Positions 1-10,146 of a stretch of DNA of 33,064 nt are shown piece after piece. The stretch comes from Flavobacteriaceae bacterium (GTDB lineage: Bacteria; Bacteroidota; Bacteroidia; Flavobacteriales; Flavobacteriaceae), in NCBI GenBank assembly GCA_947461425.1, contig CANHKZ010000011.1, positions 1-33,064 on the forward strand, in the 5' to 3' direction. The notes under the pieces are model-generated. The model was given only the letters and a program-made list of their open reading frames with translations. It was not told where the DNA came from and ran no database searches. Position 1 is the first letter of the stretch. Each line of letters opens with the position of its first letter. The position numbers and the translations under genes were made by a program.

Positions 1-249
1 ATAGTCAACGATTTTTTCTTTGTATTGTTCACTTAAATCGACCGTTTGAAATGGAATTCCTAATTTTTCAGCTACCAATAACGCATCATTACTGTCCTCT
101 AACCAAGGACAATCATTAGAAATTGTTACAGAATCATCATGCCAGTTTTTCATGAAGAGACCTATCACTTCATAGCCTTGCTGCTTCAATAAATAAGCTG
201 CAACACTCGAATCAACACCTCCCGAAAGACCAACAACTACTCGTTTCAT
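1..249 (-). CDS. mnmA: tRNA-specific 2-thiouridylase MnmA, N-terminal part (cut by window edge)
   Basis: The frame opens with an ATG at 249 and runs off the left edge, giving 83 residues. It begins [20 protein letters not shown], with the PP-loop ATP-binding motif SGGVDSS at residues 9-15. A GLFMKNW segment and a following NDCPW segment are typical of MnmA and of TrmU. MnmA adenylates U34 of the Lys, Glu and Gln tRNAs and transfers sulfur to it in the cytoplasm. The catalytic cysteines that lie further on in the family cannot be checked here. A TAACTTTG box on the minus strand at 278-285 could be its -7 element. Identification is firm from the N-terminus alone. Confidence 0.93.
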   Translation of the reverse strand, partial: MKRVVVGLSGGVDSSVAAYLLKQQGYEVIGLFMKNWHDDSVTISNDCPWLEDSNDALLVAEKLGIPFQTVDLSEQYKEKIVDY

Positions 250-277
250 TTCCAATTTATTAGGATGTAATGGGTTG

Positions 278-285
278 CAAAGTTA
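278..285 (-). promoter_or_regulatory. Candidate -7 box (TAnnTTTG) upstream of mnmA
   Basis: The minus strand reads TAACTTTG, matching the Bacteroidota -7 consensus TAnnTTTG, 28 bases before the mnmA ATG. No convincing TTG -33 element was found at the usual spacing, so support is the -7 match and its position only. Confidence 0.35.
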
Positions 286-308
286 CAAAACATTTGCTTG
301 AATTGATT

Positions 309-1010
309 TTATTTCTGTTGTGGGCTTTTGCTTTTTTGCGACAAATCAGAACTAGATTTTTTAATTAACATTCCGTTTTCTAAAACTTCCCAAATACCTG
401 ATTTTTTTCCTTGTACAAAAATGCCTTTTGAAACCAAATTCCCATTTATATCTCTATAAATAGCCAATCCATCATATTCACCATTTTTAAAAATAGCTTC
501 TTCCAAAACGATACCATTTTCACTAAATTTTTTATAGACACCTTGCTTTAGATTGTTAACATAATTAATTTGTTCTGCTATCTTTCCATTTGGGAAATAG
601 ACAGTTCTAACTCCTTCTAATTTGCCATTTTTATACGTCTCTTCAGTCATTATAGAAGAGGAAGCATAATGATAGTATTTCCAATTTCCTTCAAATAGTT
701 TATTAACAACTTTTCCTTCGCTTACTTTATTTTTGTTTTGGTCATAAAATATCGTGTAAGCTGAATTATCTTTTGTATTAAATTCCCGTGAAGCAATTAA
801 ATCACCTTTTTGAGTATCGTCAAAAAATTGGAATAGACCTACTTCTTTACCATGTTCAAAAGTCCCCTGGTAACGGGGTCTTTTTGACTCTTCATAAATT
901 CCTTTCCAAAGACCATGTTTAAGGCCTTTAGCGTCTAGTTTATTGGTTTCCGTTTGTGCGTGCAGAACACTAAACAACATGCTAACCAAAAACAATATTA
1001 CATTTCTCAT
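309..1010 (-). CDS. Secreted MORN-repeat protein (YwqK-like), function unknown
   Basis: A protein of 233 residues with a clear Sec signal peptide (residues 1-19, ending VLHAQ). The mature part is built from repeated units with a Y-x-N-G-K-x-x-G-like core: NGKLEG near 128, NGKIAE near 140, ENGIVLEEA and NGEYDG further on, and a final GKKSGIW. This is the pattern of MORN/YwqK ('toxin-antitoxin YwqK family antitoxin') proteins, which are exported beta-rich proteins in Bacteroidota with no settled role. The YwqK antitoxin label is a family name, and no toxin gene is adjacent. It is separated from yidC by a strong hairpin, so it is probably a separate transcription unit. Confidence 0.75.
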   Translation of the reverse strand: MRNVILFLVSMLFSVLHAQTETNKLDAKGLKHGLWKGIYEESKRPRYQGTFEHGKEVGLFQFFDDTQKGDLIASREFNTKDNSAYTIFYDQNKNKVSEGKVVNKLFEGNWKYYHYASSSIMTEETYKNGKLEGVRTVYFPNGKIAEQINYVNNLKQGVYKKFSENGIVLEEAIFKNGEYDGLAIYRDINGNLVSKGIFVQGKKSGIWEVLENGMLIKKSSSDLSQKSKSPQQK

Positions 1011-1058
1011 ATTTGGTATTTATATAGTAACGAATTGTTTTACAAAAAATTATTGCTG

Positions 1059-1092
1059 AAAAAAAATCCCGAAATGTATCGAGATTTTTTTT
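1059..1092 (-). terminator. Rho-independent terminator after yidC
   Basis: An inverted repeat, 1061-1071 against 1080-1090, forms an 11-position stem with one C/A mismatch and an 8-base loop. On the minus strand it is followed by a run of T. It sits directly after the yidC stop codon at 1097 and before the next minus-strand gene. Confidence 0.75.
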
Positions 1093-1096
1093 AAAC

Positions 1097-3001
1097 TTAT
1101 TTTTTATTTTGTTTGGCTTTTTGAGCCTCGGCTTGTTGCATAGCCTCTTGTAATTTTTGTTGGAACTTACCTGGTTTTTTTGGCTCTTTCAATTTATTTT
1201 CTTGTATTTGAGCATGAATTTTATCACTATCAATAAAATACTTTTTAATTACAATCATAATTCCAATTGTAATTAAATTCGAAATAAAGTTATATAAACT
1301 CAAGCCAGCACCATAACTATTGAAGAAAAATAACATCATCAATGGTGAAACGTAGATCATAATTTTCATCATTTGAGCCATATCTGGCATTCCTTCTTGT
1401 TGAGGCGCTGCCATTTGTTGGTCTCCCGATGTCATTTTCATGTAAAAGAAAATAGCAATGGCTGCCAATACAGGGAACAAACTAATATGATCTCCATACA
1501 ACGGAATATGAAAAGGTAATTTAACCACCTCATCAAACGAAGATAAATCGTCAGCCCAAAGGAAACTTTTTTGTCTTAATTCAAATGCTGATGGGAAAAA
1601 CTGGAATGAAGCATACATAAATGGCAACTGAATTAAAGCTGGAATACAACCCGCCATTGGGTTTACACCCGCTTTGTTGTATAACTTCATCGTTTCTTGC
1701 TGCTTTTTCATCGGGTCTTTTTTAAATTTTTCACCCAACTCAGCAATTTCTGGACGCAATACCTTCATCTTAGCTTGAGATAAAAAGGATTTAAAAGTTA
1801 TTGGCGACATGGCTATTTTAATCAAAATAGTGAAAATAATAATCGCAATACCATACGCAATATAAGAACTCAAGAATCCAAACAACGGAATAAAAATAAA
1901 CTTGTTTATCCAACCAAAAACACCCCAACCTAACGAAATAATTTTTTCTAAATTCTTGTCGTAATTGTATAATGTTTTGTAATCTGTTGGTCCTAAATAC
2001 CAATTCATCTTGTAATCAATCTCTCCGTTTGAAAAAGCCAAAGGAATATCCGCTGTAAATTGTTTCGTGAATACGGTATCAACAGCTTCATCATTAACTA
2101 AATCATTGGATACTAATTTTGAAGTAGCAAAAGGTTTGTCGGTCAATAAAATTGTAGAGAAGAAATGTTGTTTAAATGCAACGAAAGTAGCATTTTCTGC
2201 ATTCTCTTCGGAGTTTTCACCTTGGCTAACATAGTCAATTTTACCATCTTTGTGTTCGAAATACACTTCAGTATACCTATTTTCATAAGAAATACTTTTC
2301 TCATTTCTATACGTTTTCATATTCCATTGTAAATCCAATGGTTTCGAAGTATTAAGAACTTTATTTAATCCTTGGGAACGAACATCAAAACCAATCATAT
2401 AATCGTTTGGTTTCAAAATGTACTTGTATTCCAAATACTCATTAGCACCTGCTTTCAATTTCATGGAAATAATTTGATCCGATCCTACTTTTGATACAGT
2501 AGGTTCAAAATACAAGTCTTTTGTTTGTAGGGTTCTATTATCAGAAGTTTGAAGAACAATATTTAAATTCGTGTTATTGTCTTTAATCAACTCAACTAAC
2601 TGACCTGAGCCTTTTTTGAATTTTTCATGTTGCTTTAAAACTGCTTCTACAATAAAACCTCCTTTGTTGGCGATTTTTAATTTTAAAACATTATTTTCTA
2701 TTGTGGTAAAATCCGCTTTGGAAGTAGACAAAGTGGCTGAATAAGCAAAGTTACCTAATGATTTTTGTAATTGAACTAATTGGGTAGAATCACCTGAAGT
2801 TATAATAGCAACGGAAGCTTTTTCAATTGATTTTTGTTCCAATTCTTTTGCTTTAGTAGCTTTGGCTACCAATTCTTTTTTTGCTTTTTCTGCAGCGACT
2901 ACTTTAGGATCCGGTTGATTTTGATACATTATCCAAATCAAGATTCCAAAAATTAATACAAAACCAATAATTGAATTCAGGTCTAATTTACTTTTTTCCA
3001 T
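1097..3001 (-). CDS. yidC: Membrane protein insertase YidC
   Basis: YidC/Oxa1/Alb3 insertase of 634 residues. It inserts and folds inner-membrane proteins, alone or with SecYEG. An N-terminal membrane segment (about 11-26) is followed by a charged linker and a large periplasmic beta-domain (roughly 85-345). The conserved five-helix C-terminal core runs from about 355 to 585. The core contains the hallmark stretches MSPITFKSF, AKMKVLRPEIAEL and KAGVNPMAGCIPALIQLPF. The C-terminus is Lys/Gln-rich, as expected for ribosome and nascent-chain contact. Length fits Bacteroidota YidC. The gene follows pyrG by 45 bases on the same strand, so the two are probably cotranscribed, and a terminator follows it. 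Confidence 0.98.
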   Translation of the reverse strand: MEKSKLDLNSIIGFVLIFGILIWIMYQNQPDPKVVAAEKAKKELVAKATKAKELEQKSIEKASVAIITSGDSTQLVQLQKSLGNFAYSATLSTSKADFTTIENNVLKLKIANKGGFIVEAVLKQHEKFKKGSGQLVELIKDNNTNLNIVLQTSDNRTLQTKDLYFEPTVSKVGSDQIISMKLKAGANEYLEYKYILKPNDYMIGFDVRSQGLNKVLNTSKPLDLQWNMKTYRNEKSISYENRYTEVYFEHKDGKIDYVSQGENSEENAENATFVAFKQHFFSTILLTDKPFATSKLVSNDLVNDEAVDTVFTKQFTADIPLAFSNGEIDYKMNWYLGPTDYKTLYNYDKNLEKIISLGWGVFGWINKFIFIPLFGFLSSYIAYGIAIIIFTILIKIAMSPITFKSFLSQAKMKVLRPEIAELGEKFKKDPMKKQQETMKLYNKAGVNPMAGCIPALIQLPFMYASFQFFPSAFELRQKSFLWADDLSSFDEVVKLPFHIPLYGDHISLFPVLAAIAIFFYMKMTSGDQQMAAPQQEGMPDMAQMMKIMIYVSPLMMLFFFNSYGAGLSLYNFISNLITIGIMIVIKKYFIDSDKIHAQIQENKLKEPKKPGKFQQKLQEAMQQAEAQKAKQNKK

Positions 3002-3046
3002 TATATTTTTAAAATAGTTAATGTTTTAAGAAACGGGGTTCTTGTA

Positions 3047-4666
<1,620 letters not shown>

Positions 4667-4699
4667 TCAGTTTGTATTGTAATTGTGTAAAAAACGGAG

Positions 4700-4707
4700 C
4701 AAAAATA
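4700..4707 (-). promoter_or_regulatory. Candidate -7 box (TAnnTTTG) upstream of pyrG
   Basis: The minus strand reads TATTTTTG, 39 bases before the pyrG ATG, which suits a -7 element. No clear -33 TTG at about 20 bases further upstream. Confidence 0.3.
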
Positions 4708-4773
4708 CAATTATAAATTGAGAAAATACCGTTTTGAGATTTTGAAAATTTATGTTCTATGAGAAATATATAG

Positions 4774-5007
4774 TTAAGTCGTTTTAGGGTATTGCTTTTT
4801 AATATTTCGAATTAAGTCTTCCAATCCGTTTAATTTTAGTTCATAAACCAATTGCAATTGTTGCCCTAATTCGCCTTTTGGAAACCCTTTATTATTGTAC
4901 CAAACTATATAATACTCAGGTAAATCAATCAAATACCAACCTTCGTATTTTCCAAAAGGCATTTTGGTATGCGCTAGTTTGATGAGTTGTTTTTGGTCGC
5001 TTTCCAT
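4774..5007 (-). CDS. DUF3820 family protein
   Basis: A 77-residue cytoplasmic protein. It contains the DUF3820 signature MPFGKYEG followed by LIDLPEYYIVWY (residues 16-36). Fragments of this module occur in some exonucleases and in standalone small proteins; the biochemical role of the standalone form is not known. It starts 7 bases after the end of the upstream periplasmic-binding-fold gene, so the two are an operon. The shared unit does not reveal a function. Confidence 0.85.
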   Translation of the reverse strand: MESDQKQLIKLAHTKMPFGKYEGWYLIDLPEYYIVWYNNKGFPKGELGQQLQLVYELKLNGLEDLIRNIKKQYPKTT

Positions 5008-5014
5008 ATGGATT

Positions 5015-6196
5015 TTACTTTGCTTCTTTGACAGTCAAATCGGCATCGTAATACAAAATATACAATCCTTTATTAGCAAAACCGCCCGTTTCATTTTTAA
5101 AATAATCAAACTTACTTTCGACTTGTTCGGTTACTTGATTAGTACTTTCAAAAAATCCAATCGGTTGTGACAAACGCATTAATGCATCAAAAGTCACATC
5201 AAAACCACGTATAGCAAACGCATTGGGAGTTACTTTATTTATTAATTTGAAATTCTTTTCGAAAAGTATTGCTTGTGGATTTGTATTCTCACGAGTCATA
5301 GAAGGATACATCAATTTCAATTTCACTAAATCCGCAAATTCTATCTCATCGGTATTTAAAGTTTCATTGGGTTCCAAAATTACCAGTTGCACATTGAACC
5401 ATTGTTGAACACTTAACAAAGCGGTCATGGTAGCCTTAATCATGCTGGTATTGGTGGTTTCCATTACCACATAATTGATTTTATTTTTTACCAACAAGCC
5501 TTTTAAACTAAGTACATTTAAAGCTCCTGATGCATCTAATGCGGCAAACCGAACGTCTTTTTGATTGTCTTGAATGTATTTTTTAATTGATACTTTTTTC
5601 TTGTCAACTACAGCAATGATATTCCCGTTTTTAGAACGCATAAAATCAAAAATAGCGGAACGAAGTAGGGCTGATGAAGTAATCGTTTGAAACAAATTAG
5701 GATATGATTTTCCGATTTCTTTTGATAAAGGCGAAATTACTGCGACTTGATTAGCTGCAAGTAATTCAGCTGTTTTCTCCACATTGGTTTGATAAAAAGG
5801 CCCAATCACCGCCGAAAAAGCATCTAAATTATTCCATTTAATCAGGCTTTCAATATTGGAATTACTCTTGGTTTCCTCTGAATCAAATACACTAACATCT
5901 ATTGAAATTCCTAATTGTTTGGCCGAGTCAATAGCCATTAATGCACCAGAATAAAAATCCAAAGTCATGTTTAAAAACTTGTCTTTATTTAAACGATCTA
6001 CTATAGAATTAACCGTATCGTTTTGCACTTTTGCTAAATTAAATGGTAGTAGTAAAGCTAATTTTTTAGTTTGATTAACCGGAGGTTTTGCTATCTGCAA
6101 TCCGTTAGTTGGGGCCTGATTAGAAGTGCTTTCTTGCGCGCCAATTACATTGGCAAACAAAAGACTAACTAGCAGTATTTTGAAAAAATAGTTCAT
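5015..6196 (-). CDS. Secreted periplasmic-binding-protein-fold protein (type 1, Peripla_BP_6-like)
   Basis: The start is taken at 6196 (MNYFFKILLVSLLF), which gives a good signal peptide ending FANVIGAQ and 393 residues. An in-frame start at 6244 would put 16 hydrophilic residues ahead of the signal and is less likely. After a Gln/Asn/Pro linker comes KKLALLLPFNL, then alternating alpha/beta units including SAVIGPFYQTNVEKTAELLAANQVAVISPLS, the pattern of type 1 periplasmic binding proteins and LpoA-like proteins. No ABC permease or ATPase is adjacent, so a transport role is doubtful. From memory, flavobacterial relatives next to guaA can carry LysM repeats; none is seen here. A cell-wall-related role is inference. 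Confidence 0.7.
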   Translation of the reverse strand: MNYFFKILLVSLLFANVIGAQESTSNQAPTNGLQIAKPPVNQTKKLALLLPFNLAKVQNDTVNSIVDRLNKDKFLNMTLDFYSGALMAIDSAKQLGISIDVSVFDSEETKSNSNIESLIKWNNLDAFSAVIGPFYQTNVEKTAELLAANQVAVISPLSKEIGKSYPNLFQTITSSALLRSAIFDFMRSKNGNIIAVVDKKKVSIKKYIQDNQKDVRFAALDASGALNVLSLKGLLVKNKINYVVMETTNTSMIKATMTALLSVQQWFNVQLVILEPNETLNTDEIEFADLVKLKLMYPSMTRENTNPQAILFEKNFKLINKVTPNAFAIRGFDVTFDALMRLSQPIGFFESTNQVTEQVESKFDYFKNETGGFANKGLYILYYDADLTVKEAK

Positions 6197-6230
6197 TTTA
6201 TTTTGTATTAAAACAATTCCTTTATAACAA

Positions 6231-6273
6231 TTGAACGGTATCAAATTTATGACAAAATCTGATACCGTTTCAA
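6231..6273 (-). repeat. Long inverted repeat between guaA and the next gene
   Basis: Arms at 6231-6243 and 6260-6273 pair over 13 positions (core ACGGTATCA / TGATACCGT) with one bulged T and a 16-base loop. It lies 27 bases beyond the guaA stop codon and ahead of the next minus-strand gene. There is no strong T-run after it on the minus strand, so it may be a weak terminator, an RNA-stabilising hairpin or an operator. Confidence 0.6.
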
Positions 6274-6299
6274 TTAAAAACTTTCAATTTAAGTAGTGA

Positions 6300-7829
6300 C
6301 TATTCCCACTCAATCGTAGCAGGTGGCTTTGAACTAATATCATACACCACACGATTTACACCTTTTACTTTATTAATAATTTCGTTTGAAATTTTCATTA
6401 AGAAATCATACGGCAAATGTACCCAATCCGCTGTCATTCCATCAGTAGATTCTACTGCACGAAGTGCCACTACTTTTTCGTAAGTACGCTCGTCTCCCAT
6501 TACGCCAACACTATTTATTGGCAACAAAATAGCTCCTGCTTGCCATACTTTATCGTACAATCCCCAAGATTTCAATCCTTCGATAAAAACCGAATCTACA
6601 TCTTGTAAAATTTGTACTTTTTCTGGAGTAATATCTCCTAAAATTCGAATGGATAATCCTGGCCCCGGAAAAGGATGTCTTCCTAATAACTCTGGATCAA
6701 TTCCTAAAGTAGCTCCCACTCTTCGCACCTCATCTTTGAAAAGCATGCGCAATGGTTCTACAATTTTTAATTTCATATAATCAGGTAAACCTCCTACATT
6801 GTGGTGGGACTTAATTGTAGCTGATGGTCCTTTAACAGAAACAGATTCAATTACATCAGGATATATAGTTCCTTGCGCCAACCATTTTACATCTTCTATC
6901 AAATGCGATTCATCATCAAAAACCTCTATAAATACTCGTCCGATGATTTTACGTTTGGTTTCTGGATCACTCACTCCTGCCAATTCTGACAAGAAACGAT
7001 CTCCCGCATCTACTCCTTTTACGTTCAAACCCATTCCTTTGTATTGATCTAAAACACTTTGGAATTCATTTTTTCGAAGCAAACCATTATTTACAAAAAT
7101 ACAATATAAGTTTTTACCAATTGCTTGGTGCAATAAAACCGCCGCTACTGTCGAATCTACTCCACCAGAAAGACCTAAAACTACTTTGTCGTCTTGTAAT
7201 TTTTCTTTTAGCTCTGCTACCATATCCGTAACAAACGCATTGGGAGTAAAGTTTTGAGGAACCTCAGCAATCGTAACCAAAAAATTTTCTAACATTTTAG
7301 TCCCTTCTGAGGAATGGAACACTTCTGGATGGTATTGAATTGCATAGGTGGTTTCTCCTTCTATTCGATAGGCAGCAAATTCCACATCGTTTGTACTAGC
7401 TAATTTAACTCCACCAGTTGGCAAGGATTTAATACTATCACTGTGACTCATCCATACTTGGCTATTAGGAGAAATTCCTTTAAAGAAAACTTCCTCTTCT
7501 TTGATATAAGATAAATTAGCTCTTCCATATTCTCTTGTATTAGAAGAGGCTACCTCTCCACCACTAAAGTGGGCTAAATATTGTGCTCCGTAACAAACAG
7601 CCAATAAAGGTAATTTGCCTCTGATTTGAGATAAATCAGGATGTGGCGCATCTTCTGAACGAACAGAAAATGGACTTCCACCTAAAATTACGGCTTTGTA
7701 TGGTGATAAATCAGTTGGAAAATTGTTATAAGGAAAAATTTCGCAGAATATATTTAATTCGCGAACTCTGCGCGCAATAAGCTGTGTGTATTGCGAACCG
7801 AAATCTAAAATAAGTACGTTGTGTTGCAT
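6300..7829 (-). CDS. guaA: GMP synthase (glutamine hydrolysing)
   Basis: Converts XMP to GMP using ATP and glutamine. The ATG at 7829 gives the usual N-terminus [20 protein letters not shown] and 509 residues; a TTG two codons upstream is possible but unneeded. The class I amidotransferase domain has the nucleophile Cys in [10 protein letters not shown] and the His/Glu in [10 protein letters not shown]. The ATP-pyrophosphatase PP-loop follows ([13 protein letters not shown]), and the dimerisation domain ends in the conserved KPPATIEWE. All catalytic parts are present. A TATTTTTG box lies only three bases before the ATG, which would imply an almost leaderless mRNA if used. It is preceded on the same strand by a secreted protein gene (58-base gap). 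Confidence 0.99.
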   Translation of the reverse strand: MQHNVLILDFGSQYTQLIARRVRELNIFCEIFPYNNFPTDLSPYKAVILGGSPFSVRSEDAPHPDLSQIRGKLPLLAVCYGAQYLAHFSGGEVASSNTREYGRANLSYIKEEEVFFKGISPNSQVWMSHSDSIKSLPTGGVKLASTNDVEFAAYRIEGETTYAIQYHPEVFHSSEGTKMLENFLVTIAEVPQNFTPNAFVTDMVAELKEKLQDDKVVLGLSGGVDSTVAAVLLHQAIGKNLYCIFVNNGLLRKNEFQSVLDQYKGMGLNVKGVDAGDRFLSELAGVSDPETKRKIIGRVFIEVFDDESHLIEDVKWLAQGTIYPDVIESVSVKGPSATIKSHHNVGGLPDYMKLKIVEPLRMLFKDEVRRVGATLGIDPELLGRHPFPGPGLSIRILGDITPEKVQILQDVDSVFIEGLKSWGLYDKVWQAGAILLPINSVGVMGDERTYEKVVALRAVESTDGMTADWVHLPYDFLMKISNEIINKVKGVNRVVYDISSKPPATIEWE

Positions 7830-7887
7830 GCGCAAAAATACTTTTAAAATTCGGAATTGAAAAATGGATTTTAAAAAAAAAAGTTAT

Positions 7888-8580
7888 TTACTCTTTGACT
7901 AATAAAATTGTTGCTTTGAAGCCTGTACCAAGGTTCCATTGACTTGCCGAAATCAAACTTCCTTTGTCATCAAAAACTTTAAACTCAGCGGTATTAGGAC
8001 CTGAAGTTCCTTGATTTAATGCTTCAAAATCTATTTTATTAAATCCTTTTTCCAATATAATTTCAAAACCTTTAAAAAATCCATCAAGTGTAACTTGATT
8101 TTCAATGATTTTATCATTTAAATACACTCTAATAATATCTCCGTCTACAAAAGCCGCATCACGATACATTATGCGAGCTTTACCTGACTTAGTTTTAAAA
8201 TCTCCCAAATTTTGATTTCTGCGGTACACAATTGCCTCAGGATCTTTGTCTTTTTTATTTAATCGTGCTTCGACTTCACCACCTGGTTTAACAAATTCAT
8301 TTTTTTGAACCATAGAAATTCCCTCAGATTGTCCTAATTGGAACGATTTTGAAGGAGGAGGTTTGGTGAATATGGCATCCGGACTGTTGAAAACATTAGG
8401 CGCTTTTATAGATGGAATATCCGAATTAGGAGGTGTGACTTTTTTTGTTTCTGCGACTTTTTTTGGAGCAATCGGAAACTTTCCTGCAGGAATTGCTTTG
8501 AACTTGGAACTAAACTCGCTCTGAGCGTGTCCTTTCCATGCCAATACAATAATCGCAAAAAATAGCAGTATTTGTTTCAT
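7888..8580 (-). CDS. Secreted protein of unknown function with Pro/Lys-rich linker and C-terminal beta domain
   Basis: Not recognised as a named family. The ATG at 8580 is chosen because it places a signal peptide (MKQILLFFAIIVLAWKGHAQ) at the start; an upstream in-frame start at 8610 would add ten residues before it. The mature protein has a low-complexity Pro/Lys/Ser region (about 25-95) and then a compact, probably beta-sandwich part (about 125-230) with VDGDIIRVYLNDKII and NTAEFKVFDDKGSLIS. This resembles small extracellular beta domains of flavobacterial surface proteins. No catalytic motif and no C-terminal secretion (type IX) tail is seen. It precedes guaA by 58 bases; a functional link is not implied. 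Confidence 0.6.
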   Translation of the reverse strand: MKQILLFFAIIVLAWKGHAQSEFSSKFKAIPAGKFPIAPKKVAETKKVTPPNSDIPSIKAPNVFNSPDAIFTKPPPSKSFQLGQSEGISMVQKNEFVKPGGEVEARLNKKDKDPEAIVYRRNQNLGDFKTKSGKARIMYRDAAFVDGDIIRVYLNDKIIENQVTLDGFFKGFEIILEKGFNKIDFEALNQGTSGPNTAEFKVFDDKGSLISASQWNLGTGFKATILLVKE

Positions 8581-8609
8581 TACAACCTTAACAGATAAAC
8601 TTGTGTCCA

Positions 8610-8617
8610 CAAAAATA
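8610..8617 (-). promoter_or_regulatory. Candidate -7 box (TAnnTTTG) for the secreted protein ending at 7888
   Basis: The minus strand reads TATTTTTG, 29 bases ahead of the ATG at 8580. It lies in the divergent intergenic region shared with the CLC gene. No clear -33 element. Confidence 0.3.
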
Positions 8618-8828
8618 GCATAAATACTTTTTGTCTATACCGTATTAGATATTTCTTAACAAAATTCAATCTACTTTAGTAAATGAATAGCTATTGCCAT
8701 ACCGTATTTCTAAAAATAAAAAAATTAAAACATTATAACATAAATTGATTGCAGTATTTTTAAAAAGCAATACTAATTGATCCCCTATTTTAAACTATTT
8801 TTGAAGTACTATTAAAACCAATTTAAAA

Positions 8829-10076
8829 ATGAACCAACTAAAAACACTTCGCCTTTCACTACAATGGTTGGTCATTTGTGCTTTGATAGGACTTTTTTCT
8901 GGTTCGGCATCCGCTTTCTTTTTAGTCACTTTAAAATGGGTTACCCAAATTAGAGAGCATAACAGCTGGATCATTTGGTTATTGCCGGTTGGAGGTTTAC
9001 TCATTGGTTTATTATATCATTATTATGGCGCTTCAGTAATCAAAGGCAATAATTTACTTCTAGAAGAATACGAAAATCCGCAGCAACCCATTCCGTTCAA
9101 AATGGCGCCCTTAGTTCTTATTGGCACCTTAATTACACATTTGATTGGTGGTTCAGCGGGTCGCGAAGGAACAGCAGTTCAAATGGGTGGCGCTATTGCC
9201 GACCAATTTTCAAAGCTATTTCAATTGGACAAAAAAGACCGAAAAACCATAATTATCATAGGAATTAGTGCCGGATTTGCTTCCATTTTCGGGACACCAT
9301 TAGCGGGTGCTTTGTTTGCTTTAGAGATAGTTTATTTCAGTAAAATCAATCTTAAAAGTGTTGTTTTATCTTTTATTGTGGCTTATGCGGCCTATTATAC
9401 AGTTGCGTTTTGGCAAGTCCAACACACTCATTATAGTATTCCAAGTATTCCTGAAATGAATTGGAACAACTTGCTTTGGACTATTGGAACTGGAATTATT
9501 TTTGGATTGGCAGCGCTTTTATTTTCTAGAACAACCCATTGTTGGAATGATTTATTTTCGAAATACATTAGTTATGGTCCACTTCGTCCTGTAATTGGAG
9601 GAACTGTTTTAGCAGTGATTATTTTTTTTATCGGCACAACCAAATACATTGGATTAGGTATACCTGAAATCGAAAAAGCCTTTTCAACCCCTAACGAATC
9701 CTATGACTTTCTATTGAAAATTCTCTTTACAGGTTTTACATTAGGCGCTGGTTTTAAGGGAGGAGAAGTGACACCGCTTTTCTTTGTGGGTGCTACTTTG
9801 GGAAGTGCTTTGTCTATTGTAGTTCCATTACCAATAGCACTGTTAGCGGGCATGGGATTTGTGGCCGTTTTTTCGGGAGCTACTCATACTCCTATAGCAT
9901 GCACCGTTATGGGATTGGAATTGTTCGGAATTGAAGGAGGTGTTTTTATTGGTTTAGCTTGTTTGGTATCCTATTTTGCTTCAGGTTCTATTGGGATTTA
10001 CCGTTCACAAATTGTAAAAGGACCTAAGTACTTTTTGTACCAAAAAATAAATCCATACAAACAGGATTTTTTATAA
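8829..10076 (+). CDS. CLC-family anion/proton antiporter, probably fluoride-type (CLC-F)
   Basis: A 415-residue polytopic membrane protein. The gating-glutamate motif is GREGT (residues 111-115, Glu113) followed by AVQMGG, instead of the GREGP of chloride-type CLCs. The usual GSGIP selectivity loop is absent at the equivalent position, where the sequence reads SVIKGNNLLLEE (69-80). The late signature reads GFKGGEVTPLFFVGATLG instead of GxFxP. These substitutions match what is known of the fluoride-exporting CLC-F clade, so export of F- in exchange for H+ is the likely role. No fluoride riboswitch was recognised upstream. A non-fluoride anion CLC remains possible. Confidence 0.8.
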   Translation: MNQLKTLRLSLQWLVICALIGLFSGSASAFFLVTLKWVTQIREHNSWIIWLLPVGGLLIGLLYHYYGASVIKGNNLLLEEYENPQQPIPFKMAPLVLIGTLITHLIGGSAGREGTAVQMGGAIADQFSKLFQLDKKDRKTIIIIGISAGFASIFGTPLAGALFALEIVYFSKINLKSVVLSFIVAYAAYYTVAFWQVQHTHYSIPSIPEMNWNNLLWTIGTGIIFGLAALLFSRTTHCWNDLFSKYISYGPLRPVIGGTVLAVIIFFIGTTKYIGLGIPEIEKAFSTPNESYDFLLKILFTGFTLGAGFKGGEVTPLFFVGATLGSALSIVVPLPIALLAGMGFVAVFSGATHTPIACTVMGLELFGIEGGVFIGLACLVSYFASGSIGIYRSQIVKGPKYFLYQKINPYKQDFL

Positions 10077-10146
10077 ACATGTAAAAATTAGGTTAATTTT
10101 TTAATTGATTTTTCGTTTAAATTAAAAAAATGTAATTTCGCAATCT

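Noticed and set aside
309-1010. Toxin-antitoxin pair suggested by the YwqK family name
   Set aside because: The protein has a signal peptide and no partner gene next to it; a secreted MORN-repeat protein is the safer reading.
8581-8828. Fluoride riboswitch before the CLC gene
   Set aside because: I looked for the conserved GATGG/GTTC and CTGATG-type segments of the fluoride riboswitch and did not see them; a covariance search would be needed to be certain.
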